NCBI RefSeq assembly: GCF_052044135.1
Contig: NZ_JBQDYF010000004.1
Span: 1-64,000 of the forward strand
Origin: Salinisphaera sp052044135
GTDB lineage: Bacteria; Pseudomonadota; Gammaproteobacteria; Nevskiales; Salinisphaeraceae
Direction of reading: 5' to 3'
Length of the DNA: 64,000 nucleotides
In this document: positions 1 through 6,641 of the stretch, piece after piece
Position numbering within the stretch: position 1 is the first letter of the stretch
How the letters are laid out: each line of letters begins with the position of its first letter
Position numbers and translations under genes: made by a program
The notes under the pieces: model-generated
Told to the model about the DNA's origin: nothing
The model's input: only the letters and a program-made list of their open reading frames with translations
Databases searched by the model: none

Positions 1-214
1 GCTCGGCTTCGCGGCAACGACGCGCGTGCTGGCGTTGTGTGCGCTCCAGGATCGGGTCCGCCCGGCGGTTGAGCTTGGCATTGCCGCCCAGACCGAACAG
101 GAAATCGGTCCACGGATCGTCGACGGCCAGCGCCATGAGTTCCGGGTTGGCGAAATGACTGTCACCGCGCAACAGAAAATAAAAGCCGGCGCCTGTCCGT
201 CTTTTATTTTCAAA
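1..214 (-). mobile_element. IS1380-type transposase remnant (partial)
   Basis: Read on the minus strand, this stretch gives an open frame with LLRGDSHFANPELM followed by DPWTDFLFGLGGNAKLN. That matches the central catalytic part of IS1380-family DDE transposases, where the second acidic residue sits in an RGDS-FA context and is followed by a YLFGL-N-L motif. The frame runs off the window at base 1. Toward its 5' side the similarity stops near base 214, where it runs into a repeat and then an in-frame stop, so the N-terminal half with the first catalytic Asp is missing. It is therefore a decayed fragment and not a working element. The family is recognised from memory of its motifs. Confidence 0.7.
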
Positions 215-216
215 GA

Positions 217-297
217 CTTCGCGGCCGATGGCCGCGGCGAGTATGCGGTCGCATACTCGCGCTGTTAAGCCGAAAAATCATCTATTTTTGTGCCGGG
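217..297. repeat. 81-bp hairpin-rich repeat, copy 1
   Basis: This 81-bp segment recurs with few mismatches at 16662-16742. It contains three inverted repeats: GCGGCC-GGCCGC, CGAGTATGC-N4-GCATACTCG and AAAAAT-N5-ATTTTT. It lies against the broken 5' side of the transposase remnant and ends at the stop codon of the neighbouring phosphatase gene. It could be a REP-type element, an IS end or a miniature element. Confidence 0.75.
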
Positions 298-954
298 TTA
301 ATAGCGGCCGAGCAGGCGCGGCAGTTCGCCGAAATCGGTGAAGCGCACCAGGTCGGCATGCGGATGATCGCCGATCGTGCGGCGATGATCGTAGCCGAAC
401 ACGCGCATGCCGGCGCGGCGGGCGGCTTCGACTCCGGGGTCGCTATCCTCGATCACCGCACAGTGTTCGGGGGCCACGCCCAGGGCGCGCGCCGCGTGCA
501 GGAACAGATCGGGCTCGGGTTTCCAGGCTTCGATGTCGTAGGCCGAAAACACGAGGTCACCGAAATACTCGGCCAGCCCGGTCACGCGCAGCGCCGTGGC
601 CAGCTTGCCCGGCGGCCCGGACGAGGCCACACAGCGCGGGCTGCCGATCGCTTCGATGGCCGCGTGAACGCCCGGAATGGCCTGCAGCTCGCGCTCGAAT
701 ACACCGCTGGCGTAGGCACGGTAGCGCGTGGTGAAGTCCGCGCCGAGGTCGATGCCGTGGCGGGCGGCGAGAATGTCGCACATGTCGGCGAACTTGCCGC
801 CGCGGAACTCGGCTTCCACCGCGACCGCATCCAGATGGATGCCGTGGTCGGCGGTGATCATGTCCACCATGCAGCGGGCGTTGAGCAGTTCGCTGTCGAC
901 AAGCGTGCCGTCGCAGTCGTAGATGACGGCGGCGATGGGTCGGGCCTCGGCCAT
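298..954 (-). CDS. HAD-superfamily sugar-phosphate phosphatase, YieH-like
   Basis: A 218-residue HAD subfamily IA phosphatase, cytoplasmic. The nucleophile motif YDCDGTLVDSE is near residues 12-22. A Ser-containing motif II (CVASSGPP) lies near residue 110, a Lys in AWKPEPDLF near 143, and the acidic motif VIEDSDPGVEAARRAG near 168. Length and several stretches (CDGTLVDSE, SAYDIEAWKPEP) resemble E. coli YieH, which dephosphorylates 6-phosphogluconate. That substrate is inferred from likeness only. The gene stands alone and its last codon abuts the 81-bp repeat, so no operon partner hints at its substrate. Confidence 0.85.
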   Translation of the reverse strand: MAEARPIAAVIYDCDGTLVDSELLNARCMVDMITADHGIHLDAVAVEAEFRGGKFADMCDILAARHGIDLGADFTTRYRAYASGVFERELQAIPGVHAAIEAIGSPRCVASSGPPGKLATALRVTGLAEYFGDLVFSAYDIEAWKPEPDLFLHAARALGVAPEHCAVIEDSDPGVEAARRAGMRVFGYDHRRTIGDHPHADLVRFTDFGELPRLLGRY

Positions 955-1157
955 GGTCGGCGGTCCTCGCTATGATGAAGCCGTAAAAGCGCCGGGGCAG
1001 TGTAGCCCTCCGCCCCGGCCGCGGCGAGTCCGACCGCCACGCCGCTCGGATGCGGGGCACCATGCCGGCCGCCATGGCATGGTGATTCCGGGGCGCCACC
1101 TGGCGACAACGGCGGCGACGCGCATCCGGTCGTGAGCAGGCGCGCGGTGTCGATCAA

Positions 1158-1186
1158 TTGACGCATGGGCGGGCGGTCCATAATCT
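1158..1186 (+). promoter_or_regulatory. Possible sigma-70 promoter of the GbsR-type gene
   Basis: TTGACG at 1158-1163 is followed after 17 bases by TAATCT at 1181-1186. Transcription would begin only a few bases before the ATG at 1194, so the mRNA could be leaderless; no ribosome binding site is visible there. A TTG at 1158 would give a longer in-frame protein, but it coincides with the -35 element. Confidence 0.35.
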
Positions 1187-1193
1187 TGCCCGG

Positions 1194-1664
1194 ATGTCGG
1201 ATGACGAACGCGCGATCTCGGCCTTTATCGAACGCATGGGCCTGTCCGCCCAGGGCGACGGCATGCCGCGGATCGCCGGTCGCATTCTCGGCTATTTCAT
1301 CGTGCATGGTGGCCCGACCAGCCTGTCGGCGCTGGCGCGTGAGCTCCGGGTATCGCGGGCGAGCATCTCGACCAATGCCCGCATGCTGCGCGATCTGGGC
1401 GTACTCGAGGCCACCGCCGTGCCGGGGGATCGTCAGGACTACTATCAGCTCGCGCCACGCCATTATCTGCGCGTGCTGGAAGGCTACATCGAGCGCATGG
1501 GCGTGCTCAGCGAGTCGTTGTCCACGGCCCAGGCCGAGATCGACGACGAGCGCGCGGGTGCCCAGGCGCGTCTGGCCGACATGCACCGCTTCGTCGATGC
1601 CGCCCGCGCCCAGACCCGGGCGCTGATCGACAATCTGCGCGCCGATCCGGCCAACGACGACTGA
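1194..1664 (+). CDS. MarR/GbsR-family transcriptional regulator
   Basis: A 156-residue DNA-binding regulator. After an N-terminal helix with IERMG, the winged helix-turn-helix covers about residues 25-90 (SLSALARELRVSRASIST, then NARMLRDLGVLE and a basic wing). A C-terminal alpha-helical dimerisation region follows (residues 95-150). This layout is that of GbsR-like regulators, many of which control osmolyte or membrane transport genes. I place the start at ATG 1194 because the upstream TTG (1158) falls in a likely -35 box. The next gene, a DUF445 membrane protein 93 bp downstream, may be co-transcribed. The effector is unknown. Confidence 0.8.
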   Translation: MSDDERAISAFIERMGLSAQGDGMPRIAGRILGYFIVHGGPTSLSALARELRVSRASISTNARMLRDLGVLEATAVPGDRQDYYQLAPRHYLRVLEGYIERMGVLSESLSTAQAEIDDERAGAQARLADMHRFVDAARAQTRALIDNLRADPANDD

Positions 1665-1757
1665 CGGGCGCTCCGCCCGGGGCTGCTATGCTCGCGGGGC
1701 CGGTTTCCGACAGGATCGTGATCCCGCTTCCGGCAGGACTTTGACAATGAGCCGCGC

Positions 1758-3017
1758 ATGACCGCCGACTGGTTGCATCTGAGCGCCGATACCTGGCGAT
1801 ATCTGTCGCTGCCGGTGATCAGCGCACTGGTCGGCTACGTCACCAACGTGGTCGCGATCCGCATGATGTTCCATCCGGTCGAGTTCATGGGCGTGGCCCG
1901 GCCCTGGCTCGGCTGGCAGGGCGTCGTGCCGCGCAGGGCTTCGAAGATGACCGGCATCGCGGTCGATACCATCACCCGGTCGTTGATCACCGAGGCCGAG
2001 ATGTTCGGCCGGCTCGATCCGGTTGAAGTGGCCACCGAGATCGAGGGGCCGCTGCTGGTCATGATCGATGACGTCATCGAGACCGTGATGCGCCGGCATT
2101 ATCCCGTGCTCTGGCCGGCCGCGCCGGATGCGCTGCGCCGCGCGATTCACTATCGGCTGCGCGCGGCCGCGCCGCGGGCGGTGACCCGGGTGATGCTGGA
2201 GGTGCGCGCCAATATCCGTTATCTGTTCGATCTCAAGGGCATGATCACGCGCATCCTGGTGCGCGAGAAGACGCTGCTCAACCGGGTGTTCAAGCAGGCC
2301 GGGCACGATGAATTCATCTTCATCGGCCGCTCCGGGGCCTATTTCGGCTTCGCCTTCGGGCTGATTCAGATGGTGCTGTGGATCTTCTTTCCGGCCTGGT
2401 GGGTGTTGCCCTTGTTCGGTTTGCTGGTGGGTTGGGCGACCAATTGGCTGGCGCTCAAGATGATCTTTCATCCCAAGCGCGGGTTCGACCTGGGGCCCTG
2501 GCGCATCCAGGGGCTGTTCTTCCGGCGCCAGAAGCAGGTGGCGGCTGATTATGGCGGGCTGGTGGCCGATCATGTGATCACGCCGGAACATATTCTCGAC
2601 GAGATCACCAACGGCCCGTATGCCGACAAGCTCCAGGCCATCGTCCGGCGCGAAGTGGGCGCGGCCATCGACGACACCATGCGCTACGCACGACCGTTGA
2701 TGAGCTGGGCGCTGGCCGCGCGCGAGTACCAGCGGCTGCGGGCCGATGCCGAGGGCGAAGTCGTCGCGCGCATGCCGGCCATCCTCGAGCGCCTGACCGG
2801 CTATGCCCAGCGGCGCATGGCGGTGCGCGAGACCCTGGTCGCGCGGCTGCAGTCGCTTACGCCCGAACAGTTCGAATCCATGCTGCGCCCGGCCTTCGAG
2901 GAGGACGAATGGATTTTGATCGCAGTGGGCGCCGCGCTGGGGTTCGCGGCCGGCTGGATTCAGCTGGTTTTCGTGTTCTCCCGCGTGTTCGAACAGCATT
3001 TCGGTGCCCTGGGCTGA
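1758..3017 (+). CDS. DUF445 family membrane protein
   Basis: A 419-residue inner-membrane protein of the DUF445 (YheB/YjiN-type) family. The N-terminal hydrophobic segment (about residues 15-35) is followed by YVTNVVAIRMMFHP. A near-duplicate of that motif, WATNWLALKMIFHP, occurs after a second hydrophobic pair at about 195-235. The repeated TN-A-+MMFHP signature identifies the family. A last membrane segment lies near residues 395-415. The function of the family is unknown. Start ATG 1758 is the first in frame. The gene lies between the GbsR-type regulator and a probable Abi-alpha protein on the same strand. Confidence 0.85.
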   Translation: MTADWLHLSADTWRYLSLPVISALVGYVTNVVAIRMMFHPVEFMGVARPWLGWQGVVPRRASKMTGIAVDTITRSLITEAEMFGRLDPVEVATEIEGPLLVMIDDVIETVMRRHYPVLWPAAPDALRRAIHYRLRAAAPRAVTRVMLEVRANIRYLFDLKGMITRILVREKTLLNRVFKQAGHDEFIFIGRSGAYFGFAFGLIQMVLWIFFPAWWVLPLFGLLVGWATNWLALKMIFHPKRGFDLGPWRIQGLFFRRQKQVAADYGGLVADHVITPEHILDEITNGPYADKLQAIVRREVGAAIDDTMRYARPLMSWALAAREYQRLRADAEGEVVARMPAILERLTGYAQRRMAVRETLVARLQSLTPEQFESMLRPAFEEDEWILIAVGAALGFAAGWIQLVFVFSRVFEQHFGALG

Positions 3018-3107
3018 TCGCGGGCGGGCTTGCAAGTCGTGGCCGGGGCGCCGAACCTGTGTCCATAGCCAGGGGCGCCCGCGCCCCGCGCAACCGGTGT
3101 GAGGCCC

Positions 3108-3833
3108 ATGGCCGCGAGTCGCTTGCCGAAAAAACGGGGGCCCCGTGCGCTCGATCGTCTGATGGGCGTGATCCGCGATGCCGAGGACTGGCCACTGGCC
3201 GGATCCGCGGTGCGGCGGATGGCGGACGCCGAGACCTGGGCGCTGATCGAACTCAAGCAACGGCTGGACGAGCTGGGCGACTCGTCGCGCCCGCCGCGCG
3301 AGGCGGACCGGCCCGCGAGCGCCGCCGAGATGCTGGCCGGTCTCGTGCGGCGCTCGCGCGGCATCGATCCGGATGCCGCACTCGATGCCCTCTATCGCCA
3401 GACGCTGTCGCAGTTGGTGCCCGACCAGGTCGCCATGCTCGATGTGCTCGCCGAGCGCCGGGTCGCGCCGCTGTGTCATCTGGGGGCCAGCCGCCTGCCG
3501 GCCGGGCCGGTCAGCCTCACCGTGCTGTCGAACGCCAGCTCGCTCGGGCGCGAGGCCGGCGTGCTGCTGCGTGAATACGTACCGCAGTACATGACCCACC
3601 TGCTCGCGCTCGGCCTGTTGCGGGCCGGGCCCGAGGATGAGGCACTCGAGCCCGAATACGAGTTGCTCATGGCCGATACCCAGCTACGCGAGATGCGCGA
3701 GTACGTGCGCGAGAGCCTGCGCCTGTACCCGCGGACCCTGCGCGCCTCGGTCAGCCTGAGCGACTACGGTCGCGCGCTGTGGCGCGATTGCCGGCCCGCG
3801 GCCGAGGGACTGCTACAGCAGGGGCGGTACTAG
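3108..3833 (+). CDS. Probable DUF4393/Abi-alpha-like protein
   Basis: A 241-residue soluble protein without signal peptide or membrane segments. Residues 90-240 (LSQLVPDQVAMLDVLAERR, then SNASSLGREA, EYVPQYMTHLLALGLL and a helical tail) recall DUF4393, the Abi-alpha family first noted in phage-resistance context. I assign this from pattern memory, not a search. The first third is charged and poorly conserved in appearance. ATG 3108 is preferred over GTG 3099, three codons upstream. The gene is 90 bp after the DUF445 gene on the same strand. Nothing nearby proves a defence role. Confidence 0.5.
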   Translation: MAASRLPKKRGPRALDRLMGVIRDAEDWPLAGSAVRRMADAETWALIELKQRLDELGDSSRPPREADRPASAAEMLAGLVRRSRGIDPDAALDALYRQTLSQLVPDQVAMLDVLAERRVAPLCHLGASRLPAGPVSLTVLSNASSLGREAGVLLREYVPQYMTHLLALGLLRAGPEDEALEPEYELLMADTQLREMREYVRESLRLYPRTLRASVSLSDYGRALWRDCRPAAEGLLQQGRY

Positions 3834-3897
3834 GGCTTGGCAAGCCACGCATGCCTGGACGACGGCCGCGATCACGGACACACTGTCGCGGTTTGGT

Positions 3898-3913
3898 GAA
3901 AATAATAATTTTC
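3898..3913. promoter_or_regulatory. AT-rich inverted repeat upstream of the acyl-CoA synthetase
   Basis: GAAAAT-AATA-ATTTTC is a perfect 6-bp inverted repeat in an otherwise GC-rich region, 43 bp before the synthetase ATG. A half-matching copy, GAAAAT-CGTT-CTTTTT, lies at 6549-6564 between the TetR gene and fadE. It could be the operator of the TetR regulator at 5790-6506. This is inference. Confidence 0.35.
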
Positions 3914-3956
3914 GGTTGTGTGCCGTGAAACAGCGTCGAGTCGGAGGAAGTGCTGC

Positions 3957-5780
3957 ATGAGCGACAGTCAACGCTCGATCGTCACTGCCTGGGATGTCGT
4001 CAAGCCCACGCGGGATCAGTTCGAAAATCCGGGGGCGGTGGCGCGTGGCATTGGCATGCTGGTGCGCTCGCGGTTTCGTGATCGGCTGACCATCGCCACC
4101 CTGATCGAGGCCCATGCGGCGCACCGTCCGCAGCATCCGGCCCTGGCGTTCGAGGGGCGCGAATGGACTTATGCCGAGTTCAATGCCGCCGCCAATCGGT
4201 TCGCGCGGGTGCTCGCGGCGGCCGGCATCGGGGCGGGCGATGTGCTGGCCCTGCTGGTCGAAAACCGGCCGGAAACCCTGATGCTGGTTGCCGCCGCTGC
4301 CAAGCTCGGTGCGGCGGCGGCGATGTGCAACAGCAAACAGCGTGGCGATGTGTTGGCCCACAGCCTGGCCACGGTCGAGCCAAGCGCGATCGTGGTCGAC
4401 ACCGAGTTGGCCGCGGCGTTTGCCGAGGTGCGGGGCGATGCGCGGCTGACGGGGCTGTCCCGCGTCTGGCAGTTGCCGCAAGGCCGGGGCGATGCGGCGA
4501 TCGATGGCGCGGCCGATATGATGATTGCGGCAGCCGGCGAGTCCGGCGGCAATCTCGACGCCTCGGTCGAGGTCGCCAGTACCGCCACTTGTTTCTATAT
4601 CTTCACCTCGGGCACCACGGGGTTGCCGAAGGCCTCGCGCATGAGCCATCGGCGCTGGCTGCGTGGCGGCGCCGGGCTGGGCCTGCTCGGCCTGCGGCTG
4701 ACGGCCGAGGATCGCTTTTATTGCGCCCTGCCGCTTTATCACAACAACGCCCTGACCGTGTCGTGGGCGTCGGTATTGTGCGCCGGGGCGACCTTCTGTC
4801 TGGCGCGCAAGTTCTCGGTGTCGCGGTTCTGGGACGATATCCGGGCGAGCCGCGCGACGGTGTTTTCCTACATCGGCGAGCTGTGTCGCTACCTGCTCGC
4901 CGCGGATGACGGCACCGGCGATCGCGATCATCGGGTGCGCGCGGTGATCGGCAATGGGTTGCGCCCCGACATCTGGGACGACTTCAAGGCCCGTTTCGGG
5001 ATCGAACGGATCTGCGAGTTCTACGGCGCCAGCGAGGGCAACCTGGTCTTCGTCAACGGTTTCAACATGGATCGCACGGCCGGCTTTTGTCCGTTGTCGT
5101 TCGCGGTCGTGGCCTACGATCCCGACACGGAACAACCCGTGGTTGACGATAACGGGCGTATGCGCGAGGTCGGCCGGGGCGAGGTCGGGCTGTTATTGAA
5201 CAAGGTCACCGATTTCGCCCCCTTCGAGGGCTACACCGACGATGCCGCCGGCGAGAAGAAGCTGCATCGGGGCGTGTTCAAGGCCGATGACTGCTATTTC
5301 GATACCGGCGATCTGGTCCGGCGCCAGGGCATGCGGCACATCGCCTTCGTCGACCGGCTGGGCGATACCTTTCGCTGGAAGGGCGAGAATGTGGCGACCA
5401 CGCAGGTCGAGAATGCGGTCAATGCCTTCGGCGGGGTGGCGGAATCGGTGGTCTACGGCGTGGAGATTCCCGGCGCCGATGGCCGCGCCGGCATGGTTGC
5501 GATCACGCCCGAGGGCGACCCCGAACGTTTCGACTGGTCCGGCCTGGCGGCGCATTTGCATGCGGAGTTGCCGGGCTACGCCGTGCCGGTGTTCGCCCGC
5601 CTCAAGCCGGAAGCCGAGGTCACCGGCACCATGAAGTACCGCAAGGTAGACCTCAAGAAGGACAGCTATGCGCCGGCATCCGGCGATACCGTCTATATGC
5701 TCGCGCCCGGGCGCGATGCCTATCGCCCCCTGGATACGGCGACCCGCGAGCAATTGAACGCGGGCGAATTGTCCTTGTAG
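3957..5780 (+). CDS. Long-chain acyl-CoA synthetase (FATP/VLACS type)
   Basis: A 607-residue AMP-forming acyl-CoA synthetase that activates fatty acids to acyl-CoA. The phosphate-binding motif IFTSGTTGLPK is at about residues 215-225. The FYGASEGN motif, found in the fatty-acid-transport/very-long-chain subgroup, lies near 355. The adenylate-binding YFDTGDLV is near 448, with DRLGDTFRWKGENV after it, and a late Lys (TGTMKYRKVDLKK) near 565 completes the C-terminal domain. ATG 3957 is chosen because GGAGGAAG lies seven bases upstream; an upstream in-frame start at 3918 lacks this. It faces the TetR gene, and fadE lies beyond, so it probably feeds beta-oxidation. The chain-length range cannot be read from sequence. 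Confidence 0.9.
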   Translation: MSDSQRSIVTAWDVVKPTRDQFENPGAVARGIGMLVRSRFRDRLTIATLIEAHAAHRPQHPALAFEGREWTYAEFNAAANRFARVLAAAGIGAGDVLALLVENRPETLMLVAAAAKLGAAAAMCNSKQRGDVLAHSLATVEPSAIVVDTELAAAFAEVRGDARLTGLSRVWQLPQGRGDAAIDGAADMMIAAAGESGGNLDASVEVASTATCFYIFTSGTTGLPKASRMSHRRWLRGGAGLGLLGLRLTAEDRFYCALPLYHNNALTVSWASVLCAGATFCLARKFSVSRFWDDIRASRATVFSYIGELCRYLLAADDGTGDRDHRVRAVIGNGLRPDIWDDFKARFGIERICEFYGASEGNLVFVNGFNMDRTAGFCPLSFAVVAYDPDTEQPVVDDNGRMREVGRGEVGLLLNKVTDFAPFEGYTDDAAGEKKLHRGVFKADDCYFDTGDLVRRQGMRHIAFVDRLGDTFRWKGENVATTQVENAVNAFGGVAESVVYGVEIPGADGRAGMVAITPEGDPERFDWSGLAAHLHAELPGYAVPVFARLKPEAEVTGTMKYRKVDLKKDSYAPASGDTVYMLAPGRDAYRPLDTATREQLNAGELSL

Positions 5781-5789
5781 CCGGTGCCG

Positions 5790-6506
5790 TCAGCCGGGGG
5801 CTTGCCCGGCCGACGGCTCGTCGTCGGGCCGGTCCGTGGCTTCATAGTGTTGGGCACCGAAGATCATGGCCCGGAACATGATCTTGGCCTCGCGCGCCAT
5901 TTCGGCGGCGCTCAGCCCGGTGTCCTCGGTCAGCCACTCGGCGACCAGCTCGTTGAACATGCCCACGAGTGCCACCCCCGGCAGGCGGTAGTTGCGCTGC
6001 GGCAGCATGCCGGATTCGGCCATCAGTTCGGCATAGCGCTGGATGATATCCGCCAACGCATGCGTCGTCGCCCGGCGTTTTTTCTCCATCGCCTCGGATA
6101 CGCCCACCGCTTCGATGCAGACGATGCGCCCGCGTCTGGGGTCGACCAGCAGGTAGTGGATGACCGATTCGATGGTATCGGCCACACGCTGGGTGAGGGT
6201 GTCGCGCCCGCTGGTCAGCGACGCGCGAATGATGTTCTCCATTTCCGCGACCAGCGCGTCGTAGACCGCGTGCAGGATGGATTCCCGTCCGCCGAACTGT
6301 TCGTAGAAATGGCGCGTCGAGACCTTCGCCTGGCTGCACACCGCCTCGATCGGCGTGGCGGCATAGCCGCGTTCGCCGAACAGCGCGGTGCCGGCGGCAA
6401 TCAGCCGCTGGTGGCGTTGCCGGCGCAGTTCTTCGGCGGACAGGCCGCGATACCCGCGCTTGGGGCTACGACTCGAGCTGGTGCTTTTTCGGGCGGAATC
6501 GGTCAC
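5790..6506 (-). CDS. TetR-family regulator of the lipid genes
   Basis: A 238-residue TetR-family repressor. After a Ser/Arg-rich tail of about 25 residues, the helix-turn-helix covers about 30-75 (AAGTALFGERGYAAT, then VSTRHFYEQFGGRESI). The rest is the all-helical ligand domain. It converges with the acyl-CoA synthetase gene, nine bases away, and diverges from fadE across about 135 bp. That placement suggests control of fatty-acid genes, with an acyl-CoA as likely ligand, as for FadR/PsrA-type TetR proteins. Target and ligand are inferred from context only. Confidence 0.85.
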   Translation of the reverse strand: MTDSARKSTSSSRSPKRGYRGLSAEELRRQRHQRLIAAGTALFGERGYAATPIEAVCSQAKVSTRHFYEQFGGRESILHAVYDALVAEMENIIRASLTSGRDTLTQRVADTIESVIHYLLVDPRRGRIVCIEAVGVSEAMEKKRRATTHALADIIQRYAELMAESGMLPQRNYRLPGVALVGMFNELVAEWLTEDTGLSAAEMAREAKIMFRAMIFGAQHYEATDRPDDEPSAGQAPG

Positions 6507-6641
6507 GGGTGAGCCTGCTTGACGGCGTTAATTCGATTGGTATTATCTGAAAATCGTTCTTTTTGAAAAGGGCTTTCGACAAAATATTTGCCTGTATAAG
6601 GCATGCAAGCCCTTAGGTTTTCCTGTTTTGGCGAGGTTGCC
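6507..6641. promoter_or_regulatory. Divergent tetR-fadE control region
   Basis: The stretch 6525-6600 is conspicuously AT-rich for this genome and must hold both promoters. TATAAG at 6595-6600 is a possible -10 for fadE, but no convincing -35 sits at the right distance. GAAAATCGTTCTTTTT at 6549-6564 partly matches the inverted repeat upstream of the acyl-CoA synthetase. Confidence 0.4.

Noticed and set aside
26..268. Plus-strand 80-residue frame at the window start
   Set aside because: The minus strand over the same bases gives a clear transposase fragment, so the plus frame is its shadow.
1686..3599. 637-residue open frame on the minus strand
   Set aside because: It lies opposite the DUF445 and Abi-alpha-like genes. 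Its His/Arg/Gln/Gly-rich composition is typical of the antisense of high-GC genes, and it has no motif.
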